DNA of 64,000 bases. Origin: Clostridiaceae bacterium BRH_c20a. GTDB lineage: Bacteria > Bacillota > Peptococcia > Peptococcales > BICA1-8. The DNA is taken from positions 62,001 to 126,000 of the forward strand of contig LADT01000002.1 in NCBI GenBank assembly GCA_000961765.1. Reading direction: 5' to 3'. The notes below the pieces were generated by a model, which saw only the letters and a program-made list of their open reading frames with translations, searched no databases and had not been told where the DNA came from. The first letter of the stretch is position 1; every line of letters begins with the position of its first letter. A program made the translations under genes and the position numbers. Positions 43,414 to 53,505 of this stretch are shown here, in pieces.

Positions 43414-45483
43414 CTAAATATTCACCACCCCTACGGCCTCAATATCAATATTAATTGGGATTTCATTATATGATAATACAGGTATATTAGGGTAATTGCG
43501 TTCTATCAGCCTATGAAAATAGAGTCTCACCATTGATGGACACAAAATCACAGTTTGAATTCCTAATAACGAGGATTGTTCTAGCGCGCTATTTAATGAC
43601 CTTAATATTTGCTGGGCTTTCTGAGGCTCAATTGCTAAGTAATTACCTTGCTCAGTTTCTTTAACACTATTTCTTATGATCTGCTCCACTTCAGGGCTCA
43701 AAGTAATCACTGAAATCCTATCATTTTCATCAGTATAAATATTTGTTATCTGTCTTCCTAAGGCCTGTCTCACGTATTCAGTTAATAAGTCTATATCCTT
43801 AGTAACAGGTGAATAATCACTTAAAGCCTCCAAAATTGTTACCATATCCCGTATAGGAACCTTTTCTTTTAATAAGTTTGCAATAACTTTATGAACTTCA
43901 CTCAATGTCATTAACTGAGGAATTATTCCATCAACAACTGCAGGTGAATCCTTCTTAACATAATCAATAAGAGCCTGCAAATCCTGCCTTGTTAAAATTT
44001 CCGCAGCATGATTTTTTATAAATTCCGTCAAGTGTGTTGCTAGCACAGATGGCGGATCTACCACAGTATAACCTGATATTTCTGCTTCATCTCTTTGCTC
44101 TTCTCGAATCCAAGTTGCAGGCAAACCAAAAGCAGGTTCTTTAGTTTCAATACCAGCTAAAGGAGCTGCATCACCTGGATTCATGGCAAGATAATTATCC
44201 AAAAGCAACTCACCATGGGCCATATGGACACCTCTAAGTTTTATTAGATATTTGCTGGGCTCTAACTGCATATTATCTCTAATTCTTACCGGTGGAACAA
44301 CTAAACCTAATTCAAGAGCAATTTGACGTCTTATTAGAACTACCCGATCGAGCAAATCTCCTCCTTGACTTGTATCTACTAGAGGAATCAATGCATAGCC
44401 CAGCTCCAATTCTAATGTATCAATATTTAATAAAGAATAAACACTTTCTGGTTTTTTAATTTGTTCTACTTCAATATTTTCTTCTGCTTGAGCCTGTTTA
44501 TCTTTGGAATCCTGGATAGATTTATGCATTAAATAGGCTAAAATTCCACATACGAAAGCAATAAAAAGAAAAGGGAATGTTGGCAGACTAGGAACCAAAC
44601 CTAAAAGAGTTAGTACTAAAGCAGTAATAGTTAGTACTTTGGGATGGGAAAAAATCTGCCTAGTTAAGTCTTGCCCAAGATTTGATTCTGAAGCAGCTCT
44701 AGTTACCGTAATACCTGTGGCTGTAGATAAAAGCAGAGCCGGAATTTGAGAAACTAATCCATCTCCTACAGTCAATAAAGTAAATGTTGCGGCGACCTCT
44801 GCCAAGGAGCCCATCTGAAGCTGAAAGGTACCTACTATTATACCGCCTAATATATTAATAATAATAATTACAATGCCGGCAATGGCATCTCCTTTAACAA
44901 ATTTACTAGCCCCATCCATTGCTCCATAAAAATCAGCTTGTCTTTGAATATCAACCCGCCGTTTCCTGGCATCAATTTCATTTATTAAACCCGCATTTAA
45001 ATCAGCATCTATAGCCATTTGTTTACCAGGCATGGCATCTAAGGTAAACCTCGCCGCAACTTCTGCTACCCTTTCAGACCCTTTGGTAATTACAACAAAT
45101 TGGATAACTACCAAAATCAAAAATACTATTAATCCTACAATTGGATTACCCCCAACTACAAAGTTTCCAAACTGGGCAATAACCTCACCGGCATAACCAT
45201 GTAATAATATTAATCGAGTTGAAGAAACATTTAAAGCTAGACGGAATAGTGTCATAATTAATATTAATGAAGGGAAAACAGAAAATTCTAAAGGTTCCAA
45301 GTTATACATGGAAACAAGAATGATTATTAATGCAATGGTAATATTAAAAACAATTAAAAGGCTTAAAAGCCAATCAGGTAGAGGAATTATCATCATTACG
45401 ATAATTCCAATAATTCCAAAGGCAATAATCAAATCACTATGTTTAAAGATTCTATTAATAACCGATGTTTCCGATCCTGCCAT
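43414..45483 (-). CDS. flhA: Flagellar export gate protein FlhA
   Basis: A 689-residue export apparatus protein with about eight N-terminal membrane helices (about 15-325). The FHIPEP-type cytoplasmic loop contains RFTLDAMPGKQMAIDADLN, a conserved motif. A large C-terminal cytosolic domain docks substrates and chaperones. It forms the nonameric proton-driven export gate with FlhB. Confidence 0.97.
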   Translation of the reverse strand: MAGSETSVINRIFKHSDLIIAFGIIGIIVMMIIPLPDWLLSLLIVFNITIALIIILVSMYNLEPLEFSVFPSLILIMTLFRLALNVSSTRLILLHGYAGEVIAQFGNFVVGGNPIVGLIVFLILVVIQFVVITKGSERVAEVAARFTLDAMPGKQMAIDADLNAGLINEIDARKRRVDIQRQADFYGAMDGASKFVKGDAIAGIVIIIINILGGIIVGTFQLQMGSLAEVAATFTLLTVGDGLVSQIPALLLSTATGITVTRAASESNLGQDLTRQIFSHPKVLTITALVLTLLGLVPSLPTFPFLFIAFVCGILAYLMHKSIQDSKDKQAQAEENIEVEQIKKPESVYSLLNIDTLELELGYALIPLVDTSQGGDLLDRVVLIRRQIALELGLVVPPVRIRDNMQLEPSKYLIKLRGVHMAHGELLLDNYLAMNPGDAAPLAGIETKEPAFGLPATWIREEQRDEAEISGYTVVDPPSVLATHLTEFIKNHAAEILTRQDLQALIDYVKKDSPAVVDGIIPQLMTLSEVHKVIANLLKEKVPIRDMVTILEALSDYSPVTKDIDLLTEYVRQALGRQITNIYTDENDRISVITLSPEVEQIIRNSVKETEQGNYLAIEPQKAQQILRSLNSALEQSSLLGIQTVILCPSMVRLYFHRLIERNYPNIPVLSYNEIPINIDIEAVGVVNI

Positions 45484-45494
45484 CTATGTGCCTC

Positions 45495-46577
45495 CTAAGC
45501 TTTTTGCTTGAGTCGATAAACAAAGGCTAAAATTTCCGCAACAGCTTGAAACATGTCTTCCGGGACTTGTTGGTTAATATCAACATTATGAAATAAAAGT
45601 TGCGCTAAGGGCTTATTTTCTACAGTAACTATACCGTTTTTATGTGCTAATTCCTTTATTCTCAGGGCTACTAAATCTTGTCCCTTTGCTACTACCATTG
45701 GAGCATCCATGGTTTGTGTCTCATATTTTAAGGCTACAGCAAAATGAGTGGGATTTGTAATAATAACATCAGCATGGGGAACCTCTTGCATCATTCTGCT
45801 CATAGCCATCTGCCGCTGTTTTTCTTTTATCTTGGCTTTCACTTGAGGATCTCCTTCAATATTTTTATACTCGTCTTTTATTTCTTGTTTGGACATTTTT
45901 AAATTTGTTTCATACTCATATTTTTGATATAGGTAATCTAAAATGGCTAAAAAGATTAAAAGCAAAATAACTTTCCAAAGAATTGTAAAAAGAATTTGAC
46001 CCAAAAACTTAATTATAGCAGCAATTCCCATATCCATTAAATATGGGAAAGAATCAACATTGCTTTTAATACTCGAATATGTAATAAAGGAAATAAGTCC
46101 TATTTTACCAATAGATTTAAATAACTCGGCCAAGGCCTTTTTAGAAAAAATTCTTTTAAAACCTTCTAATGGATTTATGCGTGAAAGTTTAATCTGCAAA
46201 GGTTCCGTTGTAAATAAAAAACCTACCTGAACTAAATTTGCTATAACTCCCACAACCACTATTACTACTAACAAAGGCAGAATAAGCTTTAAAAATAAAA
46301 TAACAAGGCTATTCAATAATGGAGCAATAGTTTCAACACTGATAATTCCAATGGTCATTTGGGACCAAAGATTGAAAATATATACTTGCATTTCTTCAAG
46401 CATAGCAGGAATAATTAACTTCAAAAGTAAAAATGCAACAAAAAGTATAACTGCCGAGTTAATTTCAGTACTCTTAAGTACTTGGCCACGTTTTCTAGCT
46501 TCCTGCCTTCTTTTGGGAGTAGCTTTTTCTGTTTTTTCTCCTGCAAACAATTGTAAGTTTAGATAATACTTCTTCAT
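45495..46577 (-). CDS. flhB: Flagellar export protein FlhB
   Basis: A 360-residue export switch protein with four membrane helices (about 35-210) and a cytoplasmic domain. The self-cleavage motif NPTH is present in VIITNPTHFAVALKY (about 270-284). Conserved GEKTEKATPKRRQEARKRGQV lies near the N-terminus. It overlaps fliR by four bases. Confidence 0.97.
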   Translation of the reverse strand: MKKYYLNLQLFAGEKTEKATPKRRQEARKRGQVLKSTEINSAVILFVAFLLLKLIIPAMLEEMQVYIFNLWSQMTIGIISVETIAPLLNSLVILFLKLILPLLVVIVVVGVIANLVQVGFLFTTEPLQIKLSRINPLEGFKRIFSKKALAELFKSIGKIGLISFITYSSIKSNVDSFPYLMDMGIAAIIKFLGQILFTILWKVILLLIFLAILDYLYQKYEYETNLKMSKQEIKDEYKNIEGDPQVKAKIKEKQRQMAMSRMMQEVPHADVIITNPTHFAVALKYETQTMDAPMVVAKGQDLVALRIKELAHKNGIVTVENKPLAQLLFHNVDINQQVPEDMFQAVAEILAFVYRLKQKA

Positions 46578-47350
46578 ATCAGCACCTTGATAATTTGAAA
46601 GACATCTTTAAAAGATTTTTCAAATAAACTTGTTAGAAGATAAACATATAAAGGTATCATAAGCATTAAGAGGAAAAAACCTAATAAAATTTTCGCTGGC
46701 ATTCCAACTAAAAATACATTCATTTGTGGAACAGTCCTGGCAATGATGCCCATTACAAAATCTGTTATAAATAAAGCACCTACTAATGGAGCGGATAGTT
46801 TTAGAGCTATCAAAAATAACTCAGAAGTAAATTCAATTAGTAAGTTAATCAAGGAGGAGTTAATATTAAAGCCTGCAATAGGCACTAGCTGATAAGAATA
46901 AAACAATGCCTCAAGAAGAAAGTGATGACCATTTATGAGAAAGAAAACCAAAACCGCTAGGAGATTTTTAAATGTACCCATCAAAGGGACTTGAAGGCCA
47001 CTCTGAGGGTCCATAATGTTTACAATACCAAAACCCATCTGCATATCTATGCTTTGTCCAGCTAACTGAATTGCTGAAAACAATAGTTGTGCAGTAAATC
47101 CAATAACTATCCCAATGAGAAATTCACTAATCAATAAAAAAATATATCCAATATTAATCTCGGGAATGCTTGTTTTAGTATAAATCATAAAATATACCAA
47201 GACACTTAAAATTAGGGCACAGGCAATTTTTAGCTGGATAGGTATGTTGCGACTATTAAAAACCGGAGCAGATATGAAAAATCCAGTAATGCGTAAAATA
47301 ATCGCTAACAATAAAGGGTAAAATTCAAACATTATGGCTATATTATCCAT
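46574..47350 (-). CDS. fliR: Flagellar export protein FliR
   Basis: A 258-residue membrane protein with about six helices, forming the export gate with FliP and FliQ. Motifs include RITGFFISAPVF near the N-terminus, SIDMQMGFGIVNIMDPQ (about 96-112) and FITDFVMGIIARTVPQMNVF (about 194-213). It stands four bases after the fliQ stop. Confidence 0.95.
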   Translation of the reverse strand: MDNIAIMFEFYPLLLAIILRITGFFISAPVFNSRNIPIQLKIACALILSVLVYFMIYTKTSIPEINIGYIFLLISEFLIGIVIGFTAQLLFSAIQLAGQSIDMQMGFGIVNIMDPQSGLQVPLMGTFKNLLAVLVFFLINGHHFLLEALFYSYQLVPIAGFNINSSLINLLIEFTSELFLIALKLSAPLVGALFITDFVMGIIARTVPQMNVFLVGMPAKILLGFFLLMLMIPLYVYLLTSLFEKSFKDVFQIIKVLI

Positions 47351-47354
47351 TTTT

Positions 47355-47624
47355 TTAAGATCCCAGCTTTGGAATTACTTCAAAAAGATTAGTGGTAAAA
47401 TCAATTAATACATTTAACATCCAAGGTCCGGTTACAACAACTATAACTAGAATTACAATAAGTTTAGGCACAAAGGTAAGGGTCTGCTCCTGAATTTGGG
47501 TAGTAGCTTGAAAAATACTGACGGCAAGACCAATTAAGATACTTCCCGCTAATAAAGGACCAGCAATCAATAATACTGTATATACTGCTTCTTTTGCTAT
47601 GTAAATAATATAATCCTGGGTCAT
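47355..47624 (-). CDS. fliQ: Flagellar export protein FliQ
   Basis: An 89-residue protein with two membrane helices. The conserved core AGPLLAGSILIGLAVSIFQA, then TTQIQEQTLTFVPKL, identifies the family. It lies 14 bases after fliP. Confidence 0.95.
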   Translation of the reverse strand: MTQDYIIYIAKEAVYTVLLIAGPLLAGSILIGLAVSIFQATTQIQEQTLTFVPKLIVILVIVVVTGPWMLNVLIDFTTNLFEVIPKLGS

Positions 47625-47638
47625 TTATATATACCCCC

Positions 47639-48388
47639 TTAGCCAAAACTCAGCATCAAGGATTTCACTATGAGATGCCAGCCGTCAACTAGGACAAAAA
47701 GTAAAAGCTTAAAAGGTAAAGCAATCATCATGGGTGGGACCATTAACATCCCCATCGACATTAAAGTGCTAGCAACAACCATATCTATTACAATAAAAGG
47801 AATAAATATTAGAAAGCCTATTTGAAATGCAGTCTTTAATTCACTTATTGCAAAAGAAGGTATTAAAACATAAGTAGGTATGTCCCCTTTAACTTCTGGT
47901 CTCTCAATACCAGCTAAATCTATAAATAAAGCTAAATCTGTTTTTCTTGTATGTTCAAACATAAAATCCCGTATGGGCATCATAGCATTTTCAAAAGCTT
48001 GTCCTTGATCGATATTCCCCTCCAAATAAGGTTGTAGGGCATTTTGATTAACATCAGTCCAGACGGGTGCCATAATGAAAAATGTTAGAAAAAGGGCTAA
48101 GCCAACTAATACTTGATTAGGAGGCATCTGTTGGGTTGCTAAAGCATGTCTGACAAAAGACAAAACCACAATAATGCGGGTAAAGGATGTCATTAATATT
48201 AAAATAGCCGGTGCCAAACTTAAAATTGTTAGTATTGCAAGAAGCTGTAAGGTTAGAGCTGTATCCTGAGGAGTTTGGGCTTCTCTAATACCTAGTTCTA
48301 AGCTAGGAAAAGGTAAGGGCTCAGCAAAGGCACTACCGGGAAAAATAAAAAGGAAAAAAACCAAAAGGAAAATCCACTTATTCTTCAT
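47639..48388 (-). CDS. fliP: Flagellar export protein FliP
   Basis: A 249-residue protein with a cleavable signal peptide (about 1-22, ending SAFA) and four membrane helices. Conserved motifs are MTSFTRIIVVLSFVRHALATQ (about 66-86), PPNQVLVGLALFLTFF and the C-terminal MGMLMVPPMMIALPFKLLLF. It overlaps fliO by four bases. Confidence 0.96.
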   Translation of the reverse strand: MKNKWIFLLVFFLFIFPGSAFAEPLPFPSLELGIREAQTPQDTALTLQLLAILTILSLAPAILILMTSFTRIIVVLSFVRHALATQQMPPNQVLVGLALFLTFFIMAPVWTDVNQNALQPYLEGNIDQGQAFENAMMPIRDFMFEHTRKTDLALFIDLAGIERPEVKGDIPTYVLIPSFAISELKTAFQIGFLIFIPFIVIDMVVASTLMSMGMLMVPPMMIALPFKLLLFVLVDGWHLIVKSLMLSFG

Positions 48389-48948
48389 AAGTTTTTATCT
48401 CCTTTTTTATTGTTAAAATAAATTTCTTGTGTGTGCTTAATATGATGTTCTAATGATTCCTGAAAATTATTCTTTTTTTTAGGCTTAAAAAAATTAAGTT
48501 TAAGTTTTTGGGAATAATTATTTTTTACGGATATCCCTCTTAATTCATCCAATCTCACTTGATCATCAATAGTTGTAAGAATATTAATCTGTTGTTCGGT
48601 AATTCCCAAAACATATCCTTTATTTTCTATTTCCACTAAATAAATACCTCTGTTAGTACCTAAAGGCATATGGTCAAGTATTTGGATCCAATCACCATAT
48701 TCCGTTTGGGGATTTGTTCCACGCACAAAAAACTTAACACCAAAATAGGTTAAAATAAGCACTCCCAAAACAGAAAGAATATATCTAAAAAGTAAGCTGC
48801 CAATTTTTATGGATTGGCTTATTTCAGTTTCTTCCTCAGTATTATCTAAATCAAGTTTGTCTTGATTAGATGCTGTTAAACCGGTAGTTATAGTTATACA
48901 AAACAATATTATTAGTAAAATAATTGACAATAGCTTATTTTTACTCAT
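48385..48948 (-). CDS. fliO: Flagellar assembly protein FliO (FliZ)
   Basis: A 187-residue protein with an N-terminal hydrophobic segment that looks like a signal peptide (about 6-25) and a second membrane helix (about 50-70). The cytoplasmic part has the conserved LGTNRGIYLVEI and GYVLGITEQQI. It assists FliP assembly. The Lys/Asn-rich tail is variable. It overlaps cheY and fliP by four bases each. Confidence 0.88.
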   Translation of the reverse strand: MSKNKLLSIILLIILFCITITTGLTASNQDKLDLDNTEEETEISQSIKIGSLLFRYILSVLGVLILTYFGVKFFVRGTNPQTEYGDWIQILDHMPLGTNRGIYLVEIENKGYVLGITEQQINILTTIDDQVRLDELRGISVKNNYSQKLKLNFFKPKKKNNFQESLEHHIKHTQEIYFNNKKGDKNL

Positions 48949-49307
48949 GATAATGCTTTTCTCACTGCCTCCAATACCCGATCAGGCTGGAAAGGCTTAA
49001 CTATAAAGTCTTTAGCCCCGGCCTGAATAGCATCAATAACCATTGCCTGTTGACCCATGGCACTACACATAACAATTTTTGAATTACCATCAATTTCTTT
49101 TAATCTTTTTACAGCTTGAATACCATCCATTTCCGGCATTGTTATATCCATAGTAACCAGATCTGGGTTAAGCTCCTTAAATTTCTCAATTGCTACTTTA
49201 CCGTTCTCAGCTTCACCTACAACATCAAAGCCATTTTTAGACAGAATATCCTTTATCATCATCCTCATAAATGCTGCATCGTCAACAATTAATACCTTAT
49301 GTCCCAT
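48945..49307 (-). CDS. cheY: Chemotaxis response regulator CheY
   Basis: A 120-residue single receiver domain. Acidic pocket VDDAAF (about 8-13), phospho-Asp in DLVTMDITMPEMDG (about residue 55), Thr/Ser position in KIVMCSAMG and Lys in DFIVKPF are intact. When phosphorylated it binds FliM/FliY. It follows fliY by 16 bases. Confidence 0.96.
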   Translation of the reverse strand: MGHKVLIVDDAAFMRMMIKDILSKNGFDVVGEAENGKVAIEKFKELNPDLVTMDITMPEMDGIQAVKRLKEIDGNSKIVMCSAMGQQAMVIDAIQAGAKDFIVKPFQPDRVLEAVRKALS

Positions 49308-49323
49308 TAATTATTACTCCTCC

Positions 49324-50433
49324 TTATTGAAGATTTTTAACCCGTTCGAATGGACTGATAATATCTGTAATTCTAACTCCAAAATTCTCGTCAATTACAA
49401 CTACTTCACCTTTTGCAAATAATTTACCATTTATTAGCATATCTACCGGCTCTCCTGCCAATTTATTAAGTTCAATTATTGAACCCGTTGAAAAATCCAA
49501 TATTTCTTTTATAGTTTTATTAGTCCTGCCTAATTCCACCGAAACCTGTAGAGGAACATCCAATATTAAATCGAGATTTTGGGGTGGAGATTGGTGTATC
49601 TGTGGATTTAGTTGACTAAATTTGGCAGTCTGAACCATTACAGAATTCTGCTCAATGGCTTTTTCAGTCTTAGACTGCTTTTCTTCATGAGTAAATTTAG
49701 GATATTCTTCTGCTGGAGGTTCAGCATAGTTATCATTACTACTCATAAACGTTTGAGATTTTGTATTATAGTTATCAAATAGTTCATTAAGCATTAATTT
49801 AGCAAAACTAAAGGGTATTAACTGCATTATTTCACTTTCAATCAAGCCTTGTATTACCATCCTAAAAGCTATTTTCACAATGGGCTCTGTATCTTCGTCA
49901 CTAAAACCAATATCCTGATTTTGTAAATTAACTAAATCAATTAATGGCGGAGATATATCAATACGCTTATCAAGAATAGTAGCCATTGATGTGGAAGCTG
50001 AACCCATCATTTGGTTCATAGCTTCACTTACAGCACTCATATGCAGTTCACTTAGCTTATCTGGTGGATTTTGTCCTGTTCCGCCCATCATCAAATCTGA
50101 AATAACTGCAGCATCATTAACATTAACAAAAAGAATATTAAGCCCCTTTAAACCTGCAGTGTATTTTACATTAATTGCCACATAAGGTTTAGGGTAATCC
50201 TCTCTAAGCTTGGATTTGGAAGTCAATTGAATTTTTGGTGTTGTTATTTCTACTTTTTTACCTAGTAAAGAAGATAAAGTAGTCGCCGCAGTACCCATAG
50301 AAATGTTAGCTACCTCACCTAGTGCATCTTTTTCCATTTCATTTATTACATCATTATTTTCTTCATGGGAAAAATCATTACCTCTTAAAAGAGCATCAAT
50401 TTCAGCTTGTGATAATATACCTTCACTCATCAT
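49324..50433 (-). CDS. fliY: Flagellar switch phosphatase FliY
   Basis: A 369-residue fusion of a CheC-like phosphatase domain and a FliN-type switch domain. A short FliM-like N-terminal motif LSQAEIDALLRG (about 6-17) precedes the CheC-like part, with the half-site ALGEVANISMGTAATTLS (about 33-50). The C-terminal SpoA/FliN domain (about 285-365) has LDVPLQVSVELGRT. It dephosphorylates CheY-P at the motor. It overlaps fliM by 11 bases. Confidence 0.95.
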   Translation of the reverse strand: MMSEGILSQAEIDALLRGNDFSHEENNDVINEMEKDALGEVANISMGTAATTLSSLLGKKVEITTPKIQLTSKSKLREDYPKPYVAINVKYTAGLKGLNILFVNVNDAAVISDLMMGGTGQNPPDKLSELHMSAVSEAMNQMMGSASTSMATILDKRIDISPPLIDLVNLQNQDIGFSDEDTEPIVKIAFRMVIQGLIESEIMQLIPFSFAKLMLNELFDNYNTKSQTFMSSNDNYAEPPAEEYPKFTHEEKQSKTEKAIEQNSVMVQTAKFSQLNPQIHQSPPQNLDLILDVPLQVSVELGRTNKTIKEILDFSTGSIIELNKLAGEPVDMLINGKLFAKGEVVVIDENFGVRITDIISPFERVKNLQ

Positions 50434-51421
50434 CCTCTCCCTCCCCTTCTATAGAACTAATTATCTGTACAGCTAAATGACTGCCGCTAAGCCCAACTTG
50501 ACCTTTAAATTTAGCTTTAGCGCCGACAACAAGGTGAATCTCACCATTTACAGGATTATCTAAAGCTATAACATCGCCCTTTTGTAAATCTAAAAGTTCC
50601 TTTAAGGTAATAGTTGTTTGTCCTAGTAAAGCTGTTACTGGGACTTTAGCTTTTTTTACTTTACTTTTAAGGTAATGTAAATATTCCGTAGTCTGTTCTT
50701 TAGCTGAAGTACCATACCAAAACCTAGCATTCAAGTTATTTGAAATTGGCTCAAGCATAATACAGGGTAAACAGATATTCACAAAACCTTCAGTTTCACC
50801 CAACTGCATATCTAAGGTAATCAACACCACCATTTCTGAAGGAGAAACAATTTGGGTAAAGCTAGGATTAGTTTCTAAATTTTCAAATTGTGGTGTTAAC
50901 TCTATTACGTTAGCCCAGGCATCCTTAAAATAATCCAAAAGCTTGGTAATTGTTTTGGTTATAATTATTTGTTCAATTTCTGTTAATGGTCTTCCCTTGA
51001 TATTGGATGTACCAGGTCCCCCAAATAACCTATCAATTATGTAAAAAACAAGATGTGGATTTATTTCAAAAATCCCTTTGCCTTCAAAAGGCAGTAGCCC
51101 AAAAATATTTAAAATTGTAGGATTAGGAATGGAACGAATAAATTCTTCATAGCTTAATTGCTCCACTGAAGCAACTTTTATCTGAACCCTAGTTCTTAAT
51201 TGTCCGGAAAGGTATGTGGTTATAAGCCTACAGTAATTTTCACTAATTACCTCGATAGTATTTATTTGTTCTTTAGAGAATTTATTGGGGCGACGGAAGT
51301 CATAAATTCTTATCTTTTTTTCGTTCTCTTTTAGCTTTATAGTTTCTGCATCAATTTCACCTGTCTGTAAAGCATTAAGTAGTGCATCAATTTCTGATTG
51401 GGATAATATTTCAGCCACCAA
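50423..51421 (-). CDS. fliM: Flagellar motor switch protein FliM
   Basis: A 332-residue C-ring protein. The CheY-P binding peptide ILSQSEIDALLNAL is at the N-terminus. The middle CheC-like domain (about 45-230) includes FDRPNKFS-like YDFRRPNKFSKEQ, and a FliN-like SpoA domain is at the end (about 250-325). Length is normal. Confidence 0.96.
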   Translation of the reverse strand: MVAEILSQSEIDALLNALQTGEIDAETIKLKENEKKIRIYDFRRPNKFSKEQINTIEVISENYCRLITTYLSGQLRTRVQIKVASVEQLSYEEFIRSIPNPTILNIFGLLPFEGKGIFEINPHLVFYIIDRLFGGPGTSNIKGRPLTEIEQIIITKTITKLLDYFKDAWANVIELTPQFENLETNPSFTQIVSPSEMVVLITLDMQLGETEGFVNICLPCIMLEPISNNLNARFWYGTSAKEQTTEYLHYLKSKVKKAKVPVTALLGQTTITLKELLDLQKGDVIALDNPVNGEIHLVVGAKAKFKGQVGLSGSHLAVQIISSIEGEGEDDE

Positions 51422-51435
51422 TTCACCCCCAAATA

Positions 51436-51909
51436 TTACTGATAAACAAATTTATTAAAAAATATATTTTTTACCTTTCCTTCAGTCAAAATATTATTAA
51501 TATTATCCACCAATTCTTTTTTAACTATTTCTTTACCCTCAAGGGAATCGAGATCTTCCACAGTTTTACCACTTAAAACAATTATTACTTTATCCTGAAA
51601 AACAGGGAGCTTATTATTTAATTCTTTTAAGACTTTCTTATTCTCAACTTCTAGTGAAAACTGAGTCATTAAAAATCTCCGTCCGCCGGAGTTGGCAATA
51701 TTTACTGTGAATTCAGGTGAATTATATAAAGGTCCTATTTCCATTACTTGATTTGCATTAGCATCAGGTGCACTAAATAACGCTTTTCCAACCACAAAAG
51801 TAATAGCAAAGGATATTAAAAGGATAATAACAGCGCCAATAATATATTTTACACTAAATTTTTTCTTAGGAACGGCACCAATATCATCTATTTTTTCAGT
51901 ATTATCCAT
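51436..51909 (-). CDS. fliL: Flagellar basal-body associated protein FliL
   Basis: A 157-residue single-pass membrane protein (helix about 23-45) with an extracytoplasmic domain containing EFTVNIANSGGRRFLM and VEVENKKV-type strands. It supports the stator and the motor. It shares one base with the motB stop codon. Confidence 0.93.
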   Translation of the reverse strand: MDNTEKIDDIGAVPKKKFSVKYIIGAVIILLISFAITFVVGKALFSAPDANANQVMEIGPLYNSPEFTVNIANSGGRRFLMTQFSLEVENKKVLKELNNKLPVFQDKVIIVLSGKTVEDLDSLEGKEIVKKELVDNINNILTEGKVKNIFFNKFVYQ

Positions 51910-52694
51910 TAATATCCATCTCCTTTACCATTGGGCTCCTGCAATGCCAGGCTATCACGCAAAATCACAATATCAACCCGGCGGTTTTTCTTCCTTGTTT
52001 TTTCATCTTGATTAGGTACAATAGGATGATATTCTCCATAACCTACCGCTGAAATTTTCTTTGGTTCTAAACCATGTTCTAATAAGTACCTTAGGACATT
52101 AGTTGAACGGGTAGTGGATAATTCCCAGTTTGAAGGAAATTGTACAGTATTAATCTGCAGATCATCAGTATGTCCTTCAATACGAATGTGATTGTCTAGT
52201 GGCCTTAATAGTTGACCTATTTTATTTAAAACATCTTTTGCATCAGGTTTTAAGTGTGCTTTACCTTTATCAAAGAGAACACTGTCTTCAAAGCGTAGAA
52301 TAACCCCCCGCTGGTCGGTATCGACAATTATTCTTTGATCAATCTCAATTAATATTTCACTTAAAAGGGATTCAAGGTTTTCCATTTCATTTTTTTCCTG
52401 TTGCAGTCTTTCTAAATCCCGAAGTGCTTCTTCGGTTATCCTTTTGTCCATAGTACTATCGTCAGGCTTACCTTGTCCAACTAATTCTATATCATTTAAG
52501 GTTGTACCACCATCCATAACCCCTAAAGAGCCTTTAACAGAAGAAAGTACCTGTTGCCATTTTAAAGCATCTAATGATGAATATGAGTATAAAAGTATAA
52601 AGAATGTCAAAACTAGAGTAATCATATCCCCATAAGTTACCATCCACAAGGGAGCACCCTTAGGACGCTCTTCTTTTTTCCTCTTTCTGGACAT
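51909..52694 (-). CDS. motB: Flagellar motor stator protein MotB
   Basis: A 261-residue protein with one membrane helix containing the ion-binding Asp in WMVTYGDMITLVL (about residue 23). It ends in an OmpA-like peptidoglycan-binding domain (about 125-245, with EGHTDD and RRVDIVI). Whether the motor uses protons or sodium cannot be decided from the sequence alone. It is joined to motA by a one-base overlap. Confidence 0.95.
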   Translation of the reverse strand: MSRKRKKEERPKGAPLWMVTYGDMITLVLTFFILLYSYSSLDALKWQQVLSSVKGSLGVMDGGTTLNDIELVGQGKPDDSTMDKRITEEALRDLERLQQEKNEMENLESLLSEILIEIDQRIIVDTDQRGVILRFEDSVLFDKGKAHLKPDAKDVLNKIGQLLRPLDNHIRIEGHTDDLQINTVQFPSNWELSTTRSTNVLRYLLEHGLEPKKISAVGYGEYHPIVPNQDEKTRKKNRRVDIVILRDSLALQEPNGKGDGY

Positions 52695-53476
52695 TAGTTT
52701 TCACCATCATCTTTTTTATCAAGTTTCCTTCGGGCTATTGGGTCTAAAAATGATTTCATTTTTTCAGCAACAATTCTAGGATTTTCACCGGCTTGTATAG
52801 AAAGAATGCCTTCTAACATGAGTTCTTTATTTAATATTTCCTCACTGCTTCGAATTTTTAATTTTCCTGCAATGGGCAGAAAAATTAAATTGGCAAAAAG
52901 AGAACCATAGAAAGTTGTTATTAAGGCTATCGCCATACCAGGACCAATTGTTGAAGGATCCTCTAAATTGCGAAGCATCAAGATAAGTCCAATAAGGGTC
53001 CCTATCATGCCAAAAGCCGGTGCACTGGCTCCCATATTTTCAAAAATCAGTGCTCCTTGTTTATGTCTCTCCTCAACAAAAATCAATTCAGTATCTAAAA
53101 TACTTCTAACCAATTCAGGATCTGTTCCATCGACAATTAACTGTATACCTTTTTTCAGGAAAGATTCATCAATTACTTCAGCCTCAGCTTCAAGTGCTAA
53201 AAGACCTTCCCTTCGAGCCTTTTCTGCAAAAGCTACCAAAGTACCTATGATTTCCCCTGGTTCAGTTGTATGGTTTCTAAATGCAATCCTAATAATTTTC
53301 ATAGTTCCTACAACCTGATTTAATGGGAAATTAATTAAAGTAGAAGCTAATGTGCCACCAAGGACTATCATTAAAGATGATACACTCCAGAATGCACTTA
53401 AGCTACCTTCGATTAAAATAGAACCTAATAATAGAACAATCCCAAAAATAATTCCCACTATTGTTGCAATATCCAC
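52694..53476 (-). CDS. motA: Flagellar motor stator protein MotA
   Basis: A 260-residue protein with four membrane helices (about 5-25, 33-50, 150-170, 180-205) and a cytoplasmic loop that contacts FliG. Motifs include GGTLASTLINFP and a family-typical GTLIGLILMLRNLEDP. It forms the ion-conducting stator with MotB. Confidence 0.95.
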   Translation of the reverse strand: MDIATIVGIIFGIVLLLGSILIEGSLSAFWSVSSLMIVLGGTLASTLINFPLNQVVGTMKIIRIAFRNHTTEPGEIIGTLVAFAEKARREGLLALEAEAEVIDESFLKKGIQLIVDGTDPELVRSILDTELIFVEERHKQGALIFENMGASAPAFGMIGTLIGLILMLRNLEDPSTIGPGMAIALITTFYGSLFANLIFLPIAGKLKIRSSEEILNKELMLEGILSIQAGENPRIVAEKMKSFLDPIARRKLDKKDDGEN

Positions 53477-53505
53477 AGCCTCACTCCATTCCCAGCCAAT
53501 CCTTA

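Noticed and set aside
47464-47646. A 60-codon frame overlapping fliQ
   Set aside because: It is on the same strand in another frame over the conserved fliQ gene; no independent support.
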